Notes: generated by a model from the letters alone, not told the origin. DNA of 31,628 nt from Dehalococcoidia bacterium (GCA_004376205.1 SOKG01000028.1:1-31628); one strand, 5' to 3'. Shown: positions 7,998 through 16,719, numbered from the stretch's first letter. A program made the numbers and translations.

Positions 7998-8758
7998 GGC
8001 ATCCGGCAGTGAGCAAAAACGACAAGCAGATGACATTCACCGGTCATCTCACCGAATTGCGCCAGCGCCTGATTAAGTCCGTCATCGCCCTGGTAATTAC
8101 CACCATCATCGCCTTCATATTCGCCAGGTATATCTTCGACTTCTTGATTCACCCGGCACCCGATGATATTAGCCTCATCTTCACCGAGATGACGGGGATG
8201 ATTGCCACCTACTTCAAGGTAGCCCTGATGGGTGGCTTAGTCCTCGCGATGCCCGTACTCGTCTACCAGGGTATAATGTTCGTCTCTCCTGCGCTTACCC
8301 GCCGAGAGAAGAGGTATGTATATATGGCTCTGCCCTGGATAACACTTATGTTCATCGCGGGATTTGCCTTCGCGTACTTTGTACTGGTGCCGCCAGCAAC
8401 CAATTTCTTGCTTAGCTTTATGACTGATGTCGCCAGACCGGAGATCAAGATCGATAACTATGTTTCAATTGTAACCAGGTTACTTGTAGCCATCGGGGTT
8501 GTCTTCGAGACCCCGGTGATCATAACCTTCCTGGCGAGGCTTGGAATCGTCACGCCGGAAATGCTTTCCCGCAGGCGCAGGTGGGCGATCGTTGTGGCCT
8601 TCATTCTCGCCGCCATAATCACTCCCACCTTCGATCCAATCAATCAGAGCCTGGTCGCCATTCCACTAATCATCCTCTACGAGCTGAGCATCTGGCTGGC
8701 CAAGATTGCCTATCGAAAGAGGGCCGAGGCCGCTGAATCCTCGGACTACCTGTCATAA
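7994..8758 (+). CDS. tatC: Sec-independent protein translocase TatC
   Basis: The core receptor of the Tat translocase, which recognises twin-arginine signal peptides. The 254-aa, six-helix membrane protein carries the conserved cytosolic HLTELRQRL near residues 19-27, the FVSPALTRREKRY loop, the family Glu in VVFETPV, and the late RRRRWAIVVAFILAAIITP segment. The GTG at 7994 overlaps the preceding stop (GTGA). A second in-frame GTG at 8009, five codons on and with GAGG upstream, is an equally good start. It completes a minimal tatA-tatA/B-tatC set downstream of fdhD. Confidence 0.95.
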   Translation: MRHPAVSKNDKQMTFTGHLTELRQRLIKSVIALVITTIIAFIFARYIFDFLIHPAPDDISLIFTEMTGMIATYFKVALMGGLVLAMPVLVYQGIMFVSPALTRREKRYVYMALPWITLMFIAGFAFAYFVLVPPATNFLLSFMTDVARPEIKIDNYVSIVTRLLVAIGVVFETPVIITFLARLGIVTPEMLSRRRRWAIVVAFILAAIITPTFDPINQSLVAIPLIILYELSIWLAKIAYRKRAEAAESSDYLS

Positions 8759-8832
8759 CGCCATAGAGGCACACCGCACAAACCGCCCATGCCAAAACCG
8801 GTGACCCCCTGCAATCTCAGGAACAAGCACGT

Positions 8833-8860
8833 TTGAAATTAAGTCCATATGTGCTAAGAT
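8833..8860 (+). promoter_or_regulatory. Possible promoter at the start of selA
   Basis: TTGAAA (8833-8838), 16-bp spacer, TAAGAT (8855-8860). The -10 box overlaps the annotated ATG of selA, so if it is used, selA is translated from a start further in, such as the ATG at 8877 only about 10 nt from the predicted 5' end. Confidence 0.35.
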
Positions 8861-10268
8861 GTCTGTCGTGGATAGAATGGAAAACAGGTTTCGCTCCCTT
8901 CCCAGCGTGGACAGGCTAATGTCTGAGGATATGATTAAGCAGCTCAGGGATGAATATCCCCATGATCTGCTAGTAGACTTGATTCGCCAACATCTGGAAC
9001 AGGATCGAGTCTCGATCGCCCTCGGTAATCCATGCCCTTCTATCAATGAGATCGTGGAGTCAGTTTACGCCCGAGCGCAGGCACTGGCATCTCCCAACCC
9101 ACGCCCTGTCATAAACGCCTCAGGGGTCATACTTCATACTAACCTGGGGCGCGCACCCCTCAGCCAAGAAGCAATTGCAGCTATGGCTCTGGTCAGCAAG
9201 GGTTATTGCAACCTTGAGATCGACCTTGACAGTGGAACTAGAGGCTCTCGCAACATCCACATCGAACAGGTCTTGTGTCAGCTAACGGGAGCCGAGGCTG
9301 CGCTGGTGGTTAATAACAACGCATCTGCGGTGCTGCTAGGCCTTACCGCCCTCGCTAAAAGGAGAGAGGTTATCGTCTCCCGAGGTCAAGCGGTGGAGAT
9401 CGGCGGCGGCTTCCGTATCCCGGAGGTAATGAAACAAAGTGGGGCAAAGCTGGTAGAGGTAGGAACCACCAATTCCACCTATGCCCAGGATTTTGAACAG
9501 GCGATCGGCCAGCGGACAGCGGCGCTACTGCGAGTTCACTCCAGCAACTTCAAGATAGTGGGGTTTGCTCATGTTGTCACCCTAGAGGAGCTGGTGGCAC
9601 TAGGCAACCGATATGAAGTGCCTGTGTTCGATGATCTGGGTAGTGGCTGCTTTCTGGACACCACTGAGTTTGGCCTGGACCCAGAGCCTATGGTACAACA
9701 AAGCATCTCCCTTGGCGTCGGCCTAGCCTTCTTTTCCGGGGACAAGCTTGTCGGAGGCCCTCAGGCAGGGCTCATAGTCGGCAAGAAGCACCTCGTTGAC
9801 AAACTGAAAAAGCATCCCCTGGCTCGAGCGGTGCGAATCGACAAAGTAAGGCTGGCTGGCTTGGTGTCTACACTGATTCCCTACCTGAAGGGTGAAGCGG
9901 TAAACAACATCCCTGTGTGGCGCATGATATCCGCCCCACTCGATGAGATGGAGAGGCGGGCTACACATTGGGCCCAAGCGCTCGGTGACCTAGCCCAGGT
10001 GATAGAAGGAGAGAGCATGGTGGGAGGCGGCAGCCTGCCCGGGGACACCTTGCCCACCAGGCTTGTCGCTGTTGGCAAACAGGGCAAGAAGAGGGGGCAA
10101 AACGTAGCACAGATATTGGCTCAGAGACTGAGAACCCAGGAGCCTCCCGTGGTGGGGCGCCTCAGCGGAAGTATTCTGCTCCTCGACCCGCGCTCGGTCC
10201 TTCCCGAAGAGGACCAGGCTGTTCTCCAGGCACTTCGCAGCGCAGTCGCCAGTTTGCGGCGCGACTAA
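8859..10268 (+). CDS. selA: L-seryl-tRNA(Sec) selenium transferase
   Basis: A PLP enzyme that converts seryl-tRNA(Sec) to selenocysteinyl-tRNA(Sec) using selenophosphate. It is 469 aa, the usual bacterial size. Visible are the N-terminal RSLPSVDRLMSE, the INASGVILHTNLGRAPLS segment, VNNNASAVLL, the VEVGTTNSTYAQDFE segment, DDLGSGCF, and the PLP-lysine motif FFSGDKLVGGPQAGLIVG. The ATG at 8859 lacks a Shine-Dalgarno and lies in a promoter-like box; the ATG at 8877 is an alternative. It is followed by selB and the convergent selC tRNA, so most of the selenocysteine insertion machinery is local; selD is not in the window. Confidence 0.96.
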   Translation: MSVVDRMENRFRSLPSVDRLMSEDMIKQLRDEYPHDLLVDLIRQHLEQDRVSIALGNPCPSINEIVESVYARAQALASPNPRPVINASGVILHTNLGRAPLSQEAIAAMALVSKGYCNLEIDLDSGTRGSRNIHIEQVLCQLTGAEAALVVNNNASAVLLGLTALAKRREVIVSRGQAVEIGGGFRIPEVMKQSGAKLVEVGTTNSTYAQDFEQAIGQRTAALLRVHSSNFKIVGFAHVVTLEELVALGNRYEVPVFDDLGSGCFLDTTEFGLDPEPMVQQSISLGVGLAFFSGDKLVGGPQAGLIVGKKHLVDKLKKHPLARAVRIDKVRLAGLVSTLIPYLKGEAVNNIPVWRMISAPLDEMERRATHWAQALGDLAQVIEGESMVGGGSLPGDTLPTRLVAVGKQGKKRGQNVAQILAQRLRTQEPPVVGRLSGSILLLDPRSVLPEEDQAVLQALRSAVASLRRD

Positions 10269-10324
10269 CGCTTTGGGTGTATCCATCTTTCTCGCATAAT
10301 GACTTTGGCCAGAGAGAGAATCAC

Positions 10325-12190
10325 GTGTTTGTACTCGGCACTGCAGGTCATATAGATCACGGCAAGTCAGTGTTGGTGCATGCCCTGACGGGGATAGACC
10401 CCGACCGGCTACGAGAGGAAAAGGAGCGGGGCATGACCATCGACCTCGGCTTCGCCTGGCTGAAGTTGCCCAGCGGGCAGGAAGTGGGTATCGTCGATGT
10501 CCCCGGTCATGAGCACTTTATAAAGAACATGCTAGCTGGCGTAGGTGGAATCGACCTGGCCCTGTTCATCGTTGCTGCCAACGAAGGGGTGATGCCTCAA
10601 ACCAAGGAACACCTGGACATCCTCGATCTGCTCGGGGTAGGGAAAGGAATCGTAGCCATCACCAAGAAGGACCTGGTAGACGAGGAGTTGCTGAGCCTGG
10701 TTACCATGGAGATAGAGGAGCTAATAAGCTCAACAACATTGTCCCAAGCTCCCATCGTCGCCGTATCTGCGGTAACAGATGAAGGCTTGCCTGAACTAGT
10801 TTCCGCTATCGATCAGCTTCTAAGCTCCACTCAACCCAGGGTGGACAGCGGCAGACCACGGCTTCTCATAGACCGGGTCTTTACAATAGCCGGCTCGGGA
10901 ACTGTGGTCACCGGGACATTGATCGATGGCTCGCTTCGAGTGGGGCAGGAGGTGGAAATCATCCCCTCTGGCTTGAAATCGCGTCTGCGGGGTCTGCAAA
11001 CACATAAGACTCGTTTCGATACCGCTACCCCTGGCAGCCGAGTCGCAGCCAACCTAACCGGTGTTGCCACCTCACAGTTGCAGCGTGGAGATGTGCTAAC
11101 CAAGCCGGGCTGGCTAGCTCCTACCACGATGTTAGCCACCAAGCTTCGCTTACTGCCCTCCCTGCGACGCCCTCTTCGCTACAACACCACCGTTAGCTTC
11201 CACACCGGGGCCAGCGAGGTAATGGCCAAGGTTCGTCTGCTGGAGAAAGAGGAGTTGAATCCCGGGGAGAGCACCTGGGCTCAACTGGCACTTGCTAAGC
11301 CGATAGCGGTGGTTAAAGGTGATCGCTTCATAATCCGCTCCCCACAGGATACCCTAGGTGGTGGCGAGGTCATCGAACCTCACACCAAGCGATATCGTCG
11401 CTATCGTCCCGCTATTATCCAGAGCCTGGAGACCAAGGAGAAGGGCACCGCGCAGGAGATCCTGGCGGCGACTCTGGAAGCAAACCAGCCCCAGGAGATA
11501 GGAAACCTGCTCCTCAATTGCGGTCTCCCTGCCAAAGAGGCAAAGCTAGCGATAGAAGCCCTGATCCAGGATAAAATGGCTATGGCCGTCGGCGCAGGAG
11601 AACACCGTCTCCTCTTTAGTGCCCTTGGCTGGGAGCATTTGCTGGAAGCAGTGACCGCCATAGTGCAGGATTACCACCGAAGATTCCCTGCTCGACCAGG
11701 CATGCCCCGAGGGGAACTGGCCAGCAAGCTGAAGCTGCCCCCCGCCGCCTTCACCACCACCCTGCACAGGCTTCTCGATGAAGGTGTTATCATCGAAGAA
11801 GAGGCAACCGTTCGCCTTCCTTCTCATCAAATCCAGCTCACCAAGGATCAGCAGGCGAAAATCGATGCCTTCCTCAATTCTTTATATCAAGACCCATATG
11901 CTCCACCTGCCGACCTTATGCCCGATACCGAGTTGGTCAATCTACTCGTCAAACAGCGCCGCGTGGTCAAGGTAAGCGACGGCGTGGTGTTTGCCGCCTC
12001 CGCCTACGATGAAATGGTTGAGAAAATCACTGACCATATCAAAGCGCATGGTAAGGTAACCTTGGGTGAGACGCGGGATCTACTCAACACCAGCCGCAAG
12101 TATGCCCAGGCTCTCTTGGAATATCTGGACCAGGAGAAGATCACCCGCCGTACAGGTGACGAACGAGTCCTGGGGACAGGGAGCCCTTAA
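10325..12190 (+). CDS. selB: Selenocysteine-specific translation elongation factor SelB
   Basis: A GTPase that brings selenocysteinyl-tRNA to UGA codons marked by a SECIS hairpin. The 621-aa protein has G1 GTAGHIDHGKS at residues 5-15, the switch region EKERGMTIDLGF, G3 DVPGHEH, G4 TKKD, EF-Tu-like beta-barrels, and C-terminal winged-helix repeats that bind SECIS RNA (about residues 370-620). I chose the GTG at 10325 because FVLGTAGHIDHG is the family N-terminus and AGAGAG lies about nine bases upstream. The frame is open from a GTG at 10277 with no ribosome site. It is convergent with selC. Confidence 0.95.
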   Translation: MFVLGTAGHIDHGKSVLVHALTGIDPDRLREEKERGMTIDLGFAWLKLPSGQEVGIVDVPGHEHFIKNMLAGVGGIDLALFIVAANEGVMPQTKEHLDILDLLGVGKGIVAITKKDLVDEELLSLVTMEIEELISSTTLSQAPIVAVSAVTDEGLPELVSAIDQLLSSTQPRVDSGRPRLLIDRVFTIAGSGTVVTGTLIDGSLRVGQEVEIIPSGLKSRLRGLQTHKTRFDTATPGSRVAANLTGVATSQLQRGDVLTKPGWLAPTTMLATKLRLLPSLRRPLRYNTTVSFHTGASEVMAKVRLLEKEELNPGESTWAQLALAKPIAVVKGDRFIIRSPQDTLGGGEVIEPHTKRYRRYRPAIIQSLETKEKGTAQEILAATLEANQPQEIGNLLLNCGLPAKEAKLAIEALIQDKMAMAVGAGEHRLLFSALGWEHLLEAVTAIVQDYHRRFPARPGMPRGELASKLKLPPAAFTTTLHRLLDEGVIIEEEATVRLPSHQIQLTKDQQAKIDAFLNSLYQDPYAPPADLMPDTELVNLLVKQRRVVKVSDGVVFAASAYDEMVEKITDHIKAHGKVTLGETRDLLNTSRKYAQALLEYLDQEKITRRTGDERVLGTGSP

Positions 12191-12201
12191 GAGGCCCTAG
12201 A

Positions 12202-12298
12202 TGGCGGGAGCGAATGGGAGTCGAACCCACCAAAGACACTGTTAATGCCCCTCAACGGGTTTGAAGCCCGCGGAGCCCACCGGGGCCCAGTCGCTCCC
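12202..12298 (-). tRNA. selC: tRNA-Sec (anticodon UCA)
   Basis: A 97-nt tRNA including encoded CCA. It has an 8-bp acceptor stem (GGGAGCGA / TCGCTCCC), a long D stem, the anticodon loop CTTCAAA with UCA at 12264-12262, a long variable arm of about 7 bp with several G-U pairs, and the T loop TTCGACT. The extra acceptor pair, UCA anticodon and long variable arm together define selenocysteine tRNA. It lies tail-to-tail with selB, 11 bp from its stop codon. Confidence 0.95.
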
Positions 12299-12317
12299 CT
12301 TCAGTCCAAGCTAGACT

Positions 12318-12347
12318 AGTATAAATCAAGCGCGCTCCTCAGCGCAA
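12318..12347 (-). promoter_or_regulatory. Promoter of selC
   Basis: Minus strand TTGCGC (12347-12342), 18-bp spacer, TATACT (12323-12318). The predicted start is near 12311, about 13 nt upstream of the mature tRNA-Sec 5' end. Confidence 0.5.
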
Positions 12348-12381
12348 ATCTTGGATACTTTATGTAGACACTGCCTATGCT

Positions 12382-12699
12382 TCACTCAGTCCAGGGGCTC
12401 AGTTGGGCCTCCCCCATCCCCTCTTCAAGCCATTCCTCCTCATCTTCGGGGCTTCCCATCTCAGCCTGTATCATCAGTCTCATTCTGAAGAACTGAAAAT
12501 GTATCGTCAGCTTAGCGCTACGTCTAAAGAGCCGTAGTATGAAATCGGTCAGGAACACCATAACCCCGATCCCCAAGAAGCACCCACCAACCACCATGCC
12601 CGCAATGCCTACGCCTTCGTGATCCGAGAGGTACGCGATGATTGCCCCAGCAGCAATGAGAACGCCGATAATACACAGAAATAGACCAAAAACTCTCAT
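12382..12699 (-). CDS. Small two-helix membrane protein of unknown function
   Basis: I do not recognise this 105-aa protein. It has two hydrophobic segments (about residues 3-23 and 30-55, rich in Gly, Val and Ile), a short basic stretch (LRLFRRSAK) and an acidic C-terminal tail with DEEEWLEE. The ATG is preceded by GAGAGGTGAC, a good ribosome site, which supports a real gene. It lies upstream of tRNA-Sec on the same strand and downstream of the corrinoid operon; no functional link can be inferred. Confidence 0.7.
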   Translation of the reverse strand: MRVFGLFLCIIGVLIAAGAIIAYLSDHEGVGIAGMVVGGCFLGIGVMVFLTDFILRLFRRSAKLTIHFQFFRMRLMIQAEMGSPEDEEEWLEEGMGEAQLSPWTE

Positions 12700-12789
12700 T
12701 TTGTCACCTCTCTTGTCTGCCTACGACAAGTATAATACCACAAAAAGACTGTGTAGCTCCATCACTGTTCAACGTCAGCAAGTCTTCGC

Positions 12790-12814
12790 AAAAACGTCGC
12801 GCATTTTCCTGCGC
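12790..12814 (-). terminator. Possible terminator downstream of the corrinoid operon
   Basis: Minus strand stem GCGCA/TGCGC (12814-12799) with a GGAAAA loop, followed after four bases by TTTTT (12794-12790). It is about 80 bp beyond the btuD stop. The short stem makes it a weak candidate. Nothing else is evident between 12700 and 12892. Confidence 0.35.
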
Positions 12815-12892
12815 AAGCCAAGGCCCCCGAAGTGGTACATCGGGCGCAGCGCTGACTGTTGGAACGCATGGAGTTAGCCAGCGGCTTCAACT

Positions 12893-13693
12893 CTATTGAG
12901 TTTCTTTGGGGAGGACAACTATATGGGGGGTAGAGGTGACCGGGTGGGGGCTGACTCTCACTGAAGCCGAGAAGACATCCTTTATATTCCTTTCGGTCAA
13001 CACCTCCCGGGGTGAGCCATCGGCGAATATGATCCCTTCTTTGAGCAGAATCAGGCGGTCGAAGAACAGTGAGGCCAGGTTCAAGTCATGCATGGCGGCG
13101 ATAATAGTGACACCCTGCTGCCTGTTGAGGCTCCTGACCAGTTCAAGTATCTCGACCTGATGGTTTATATCAAGATGGGCTGTAGGCTCGTCGAGGAGTA
13201 GAACTTCAGGCTCTTGAGCAAGAGCCATAGCCAGGATCACCTTTTGTTGCTCTCCTCCGCTGAGATCATTGAAATGACGCTTACCTAGTCCATCAATGCC
13301 GACAAGTTTCAGAGCACTGGCAGTTACATCACGATCCTTCTTGGTTTCCCCGGAGAGGCCGCTGACAAAGGGAGTCCGCCCCAGCAGCACCACCTCGGTA
13401 ACCGTAAAGGCGAACGGGAGATGAAAGCACTGCGGCACCACTGCTACCCTCTGTGCGATCTGCCTTCTAGACAGCTTCTTCAACTTCACTTCGTCCAGCA
13501 GTACCTCTCCCTCCGCCGGGGACAGCACACCGCTGGCAAGCTTCAGTAGCGTTGTCTTGCCGCAGCCATTGGGACCGAGGAGGCCTACTATTTCTCCAGA
13601 CGCTATCATCAGGTCGATGGCTTGTAGTGCAAAGCCATTGAAGTAGGAAAAGGAGACTTTCCGCATGGACAGCCCGCTTGACCTAGAATGCAT
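12893..13693 (-). CDS. btuD: ABC transporter ATPase, cobalamin/iron-siderophore type (BtuD-like)
   Basis: The ATPase powering import through the BtuC-like permease. The 266-aa protein has Walker A GPNGCGKTT, Q-loop VVPQCFHLPF, signature LSGGEQQK, Walker B VLLLDEPTAHLD and the switch His in AMHDLNLA. I start it at the ATG at 13693 because AGGAGG lies six bases upstream; the open frame continues to 13798 but that extension is unrelated to the family and lies inside btuC. It overlaps the btuC stop by 11 bp. It is the last gene of the seven-gene corrinoid operon, and the cob neighbours favour a corrinoid substrate over siderophore iron. Confidence 0.9.
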   Translation of the reverse strand: MHSRSSGLSMRKVSFSYFNGFALQAIDLMIASGEIVGLLGPNGCGKTTLLKLASGVLSPAEGEVLLDEVKLKKLSRRQIAQRVAVVPQCFHLPFAFTVTEVVLLGRTPFVSGLSGETKKDRDVTASALKLVGIDGLGKRHFNDLSGGEQQKVILAMALAQEPEVLLLDEPTAHLDINHQVEILELVRSLNRQQGVTIIAAMHDLNLASLFFDRLILLKEGIIFADGSPREVLTERNIKDVFSASVRVSPHPVTSTPHIVVLPKETQ

Positions 13694-14729
13694 ACTCCCT
13701 CCTGGTGCGTCTGAGCAGGAAGATAAAGAACGGTGCGCCGATGAGAGCGGTAAAAATGCCAACGGGGATCTCCGTGGGAGCAAGCAAGGTTCGAGCAAGG
13801 GTGTCAGCGATTACCAGGAAAGCGGCGCCACCCAATGCTGCAGCTGGCAGCAGCAGGCGATGGTCTGGGCCCAGGGCTAGCCTCACTGCGTGGGGCACCA
13901 CCAGTCCAACAAAGCCGATAAGCCCGCTCAAGGAAACAGCACAGGCGGTCAGAAGCGAGCCCAAAGCCAGGATGAGGATCTTCTCTCGCTCAACATTGAT
14001 GCCCAGATAAGCGGCTCCCTCTTCACCCAGGGAGAAGGCATTGAGATGGAAAGCAAAGAATAGGGCTAAGACGATCCCACCCAGGATCAGAGGCGCAATT
14101 ACCGCTATCTGGCTCCACTCCTGCACGGATATGCTGCCCATGAGGAAGGAGAAGACGGAGTGAAGTTTGAGTTGCAGGATATCGCTGATAATGATCAGGA
14201 GGCTCATAACCGACGCCAGCATGGCGCTCACTACGAAGCCGGCGAGTAGCATGCTAACGACAGGTGTCTTTCCTCCCACCCTGGCCAGATTATATACCAG
14301 CAGGACGGTGACCAGAGCGCCACAAAAGGCACCCAGCGGCACAAGGCCAAAGCCTGCGAAAGCAAGCCCGAGCGGCGCCATCATGGCCAGGGTGGCTCCG
14401 AGCGCGGCTCCCGCCGATGTACCAATGATGTAAGGGTCAGCCATCGGATTACGCAACAGCCCCTGAAAAAGCACGCCAGCGGTGGCTAAGGCTGCTCCCA
14501 CCAGAATTCCAGCTACAACCCGGATTAACCTGATCTGGAAGATGATGGTCTCATCAGTCAGCTGCCAGGTGGGCTGAAAATCGAAGAAGGGAAGTTTGTT
14601 TAAAGTCATTTTCACGATGTCCAGCGGCGGGATCGAGACCGCCCCCACAGCACATGCAAGCAGCATCGCTCCCACGAGAGTCAGAGTCAACATGCCCAAA
14701 ACCACCACCACTCGATTACGCTTTCTCAT
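13683..14729 (-). CDS. btuC: ABC transporter permease, FecCD/BtuC family
   Basis: An integral membrane channel of the corrinoid importer. It is 348 aa with about ten hydrophobic helices and family motifs LIRVVAGILVGAALATAGVLFQ, NPMADPYIIGTSAGAALGA and the late GLIGFVGLVVPHAVRLALGP, which form the coupling region with the ATPase. The ATG has AAGGGGA just upstream and overlaps the end of the DUF71 gene by 14 bp. The family also transports ferric siderophores and heme; the operon context of cobT, cobS and cobU argues for corrinoids. Confidence 0.9.
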   Translation of the reverse strand: MRKRNRVVVVLGMLTLTLVGAMLLACAVGAVSIPPLDIVKMTLNKLPFFDFQPTWQLTDETIIFQIRLIRVVAGILVGAALATAGVLFQGLLRNPMADPYIIGTSAGAALGATLAMMAPLGLAFAGFGLVPLGAFCGALVTVLLVYNLARVGGKTPVVSMLLAGFVVSAMLASVMSLLIIISDILQLKLHSVFSFLMGSISVQEWSQIAVIAPLILGGIVLALFFAFHLNAFSLGEEGAAYLGINVEREKILILALGSLLTACAVSLSGLIGFVGLVVPHAVRLALGPDHRLLLPAAALGGAAFLVIADTLARTLLAPTEIPVGIFTALIGAPFFIFLLRRTRREYAF

Positions 14730-15411
14730 TCCCCTTCGCCTTTTGCGTCAGTTTCGCCCGGTCGATGTCAAAGAATCCGAAGCCCTCTCTCCACACCTTA
14801 TCGCCATGGGTTAGGGAGATGCGCTTTTGAAAGCTGGGGCCATCGACTACCAACGTATGATATTCTCCATTTTCGCCGCAGATATGGAAATCGGGGTTCT
14901 GGCGAAAGTCTTGAAGATCGGTTATGAATTGTTCGTCTATCTTGCGCCCGAGCCATTTCCCGTCGAAGAGATCGGCCTTGAGGCAAACTACAATTGCCTC
15001 AAAACCCTCACCTATGAATCCCCTGAGGATCTCCTCCGAGTCGAGCCCCCAGAGAGGCATCAAAGCCCTAAGGCCAAACTCGCTGCAAATGCCTTCTACC
15101 CACCTCTGATGCTCAACTACATCCATGTCCCCGGTGACCAGGCCATCGATTCCCATCCCGCGAAGCTCATGCATCACCCCTCTATATACCTTTTCATAGC
15201 TCTCCCAGGTGGTCTCCCGCTGAATTAGAGGTATTCCCACCGCTTCCGATTGCATGCATATTAGTTCACGCCTTACCCCGTGGAATGAGTCCCGGCCAGA
15301 CTCAGCCGATATGAAGTTGACCAAGTGGCAGACGTCAAGCCCCTCGGCTATCGCTTTCCAGCAGGCGAGACAGCTATCCTTACCCCCGCTCCAGAGACAG
15401 GCCACCTTCAC
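14716..15411 (-). CDS. COG2102/DUF71 ATP pyrophosphatase, corrinoid-salvage group
   Basis: An N-type ATP pyrophosphatase (PP-loop) of 231 aa: SGGKDS at residues 8-13, TGDMDV near 90, and GENGEYHT near 195. Eukaryotic and archaeal relatives are diphthine-ammonia ligases (Dph6). Bacteria lack diphthamide, and comparative genomics has linked a bacterial subgroup of DUF71 to B12 salvage. Its place between cobU and btuC, overlapping both, fits that idea. A plausible role is an ATP-dependent amidation or amide-exchange step on a salvaged corrinoid, but the substrate is inferred. The GTG start at 15411 has GGAGG upstream and overlaps cobU by 32 bp. Confidence 0.82.
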   Translation of the reverse strand: MKVACLWSGGKDSCLACWKAIAEGLDVCHLVNFISAESGRDSFHGVRRELICMQSEAVGIPLIQRETTWESYEKVYRGVMHELRGMGIDGLVTGDMDVVEHQRWVEGICSEFGLRALMPLWGLDSEEILRGFIGEGFEAIVVCLKADLFDGKWLGRKIDEQFITDLQDFRQNPDFHICGENGEYHTLVVDGPSFQKRISLTHGDKVWREGFGFFDIDRAKLTQKAKGNEKA

Positions 15412-15955
15412 TGGAACATGTCCTCCCTTTCAGTGGAATCGGGATGCCAGCTACCATGAAATAGACCTCTTCGGCGTGCTTGGCGAGCATCTGGTTTGCC
15501 AGGCCCAAAATGTCACGGTAGGCCCGCCCCAAGGGATTAGGCGGCACCAGGCCCAGGCTCACTTCGTTGGAGACGATGATGAAATGGGACGGGGTAACTT
15601 CCATAAGGGAGATAAGGGTTTCTAGCTCAGCGGTCACTCTCTTCTCCCATGTCTCGATATCGGTACTATCTCTACCCCTAAGGTTAGAGATGAGAAGCGT
15701 CAGGCAGTCGAGGACGACGACCTCGGCGTCGCCGATTTCGCTGCTTATCGCCTTAGCGACATCGGTCTGAGCCTCCAGGGTTCTCCAGGTGAAGGGCCTG
15801 GACTTCTTGTGCGCCTCGATGCGGGAATTCATCTCCTCATCAAGGGCCTCCGCCGTGGCAACATAGAGTACCCTTCGGCCAAGCCTGGCAGCGAGTTCCT
15901 GGGCGTAGCGGCTTTTTCCGCTTCTGGCCCCACCTAGAATGAATCTCACACTCAT
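15380..15955 (-). CDS. cobU: Adenosylcobinamide kinase / adenosylcobinamide-phosphate guanylyltransferase
   Basis: Phosphorylates adenosylcobinamide and attaches GMP to give AdoCbi-GDP, the substrate of CobS. The 191 aa are normal. Walker A GGARSGKS is at residues 8-15, then RRVLYVATAEALDEEM with the substrate-binding segment, EVVVLDCLTLLISN, SHFIIVSNEVSLGLVPPNPLGR, and the YRDILGLANQMLA end motif. The ATG at 15955 overlaps the cobS stop as ATGA; the longer open frame to 16096 is inside cobS. The C-terminus runs 32 bp into the DUF71 gene. Confidence 0.95.
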   Translation of the reverse strand: MSVRFILGGARSGKSRYAQELAARLGRRVLYVATAEALDEEMNSRIEAHKKSRPFTWRTLEAQTDVAKAISSEIGDAEVVVLDCLTLLISNLRGRDSTDIETWEKRVTAELETLISLMEVTPSHFIIVSNEVSLGLVPPNPLGRAYRDILGLANQMLAKHAEEVYFMVAGIPIPLKGRTCSSEGGLSLERG

Positions 15956-16719
15956 ATGCCATAGCTCCAGGTTATGAGGGGAATCAGAATCAAGACCGCA
16001 ACCTCGACCACTTCGTCGATTGCACCGTAGGTATCGCCGGTGAGCCCTCCAAGTTTCCTGCTGAGGTAGACTGACAGCAGCAATGAAATAAGCCAAGCGC
16101 TGGCCATCACAGCCAGCCCCTCAAGCCCCATCAGGCCTAAACATGAAGCCAGTGTGATTGCTGTGGCTATGGCCACCCTGGGCCAACTCGCTCCCTCCTT
16201 GAAGCTTAGCCCCAGTCCTTGTTCCTTCCTGGCATAGGGATACGCAAAAACCGCGTAGACTACTGTCCAGCGAGCGATCGCTGGCATAAGTATAAGTGCT
16301 GCTAGCCTCTGCCCTTCGGGCAGAAGCGTTAGGGAAACATACTTGAGCAAAATCAGGCAGATGGCCCCCACCACTCCGAAGCTTCCGACTCGGCTGTCAC
16401 GCATGATCTCCAGTCTCGCCCTCGGCGAATGGCCGCCGGCCAGACCGTCACAAGTATCGATAAAGCCGTCCAGGTGGAGCGCCCTGGTGACCATGATCAA
16501 GGCAATGATTATCAGGACGTTGACCAGATTTGAAGGGAAGGCCAACCCCAGAAGCCGGTCCAGACCAAATAGGAGCCCTCCTATCACCAGCCCCACGAGA
16601 GGGAAATAGGCTAAAGACCGACCTATTTCGTGCGCGTTGACCCGTCGCCCAAAAGGGATTGCTGTCAGAAACTGAAATGCTGCTAGTAAGCCCAATCCCC
16701 GACTCTCAATCTTTGCCAA
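15952..16719 (-). CDS. cobS: Adenosylcobinamide-GDP ribazoletransferase (cobalamin synthase)
   Basis: A polytopic membrane enzyme that joins AdoCbi-GDP with alpha-ribazole or its phosphate to complete the nucleotide loop. It is 255 aa with the family N-terminus LLAAFQFLTAIPFGRR, the metal-binding motif HLDGFIDTCDGLAGG (about residues 82-96), MRDSRVGSFGVVGA and several hydrophobic helices. The start is a TTG at 16719 overlapping the cobT stop by 14 bp; no strong ribosome site is seen, so it is probably translated by coupling. CobU follows with an ATGA overlap. Confidence 0.94.
   Translation of the reverse strand: MAKIESRGLGLLAAFQFLTAIPFGRRVNAHEIGRSLAYFPLVGLVIGGLLFGLDRLLGLAFPSNLVNVLIIIALIMVTRALHLDGFIDTCDGLAGGHSPRARLEIMRDSRVGSFGVVGAICLILLKYVSLTLLPEGQRLAALILMPAIARWTVVYAVFAYPYARKEQGLGLSFKEGASWPRVAIATAITLASCLGLMGLEGLAVMASAWLISLLLSVYLSRKLGGLTGDTYGAIDEVVEVAVLILIPLITWSYGI

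Noticed and set aside
13694..13798. 35-residue N-terminal extension of the BtuD-like ATPase
   Set aside because: It overlaps btuC, is low-complexity in character, and a strong AGGAGG fixes the start at 13693.
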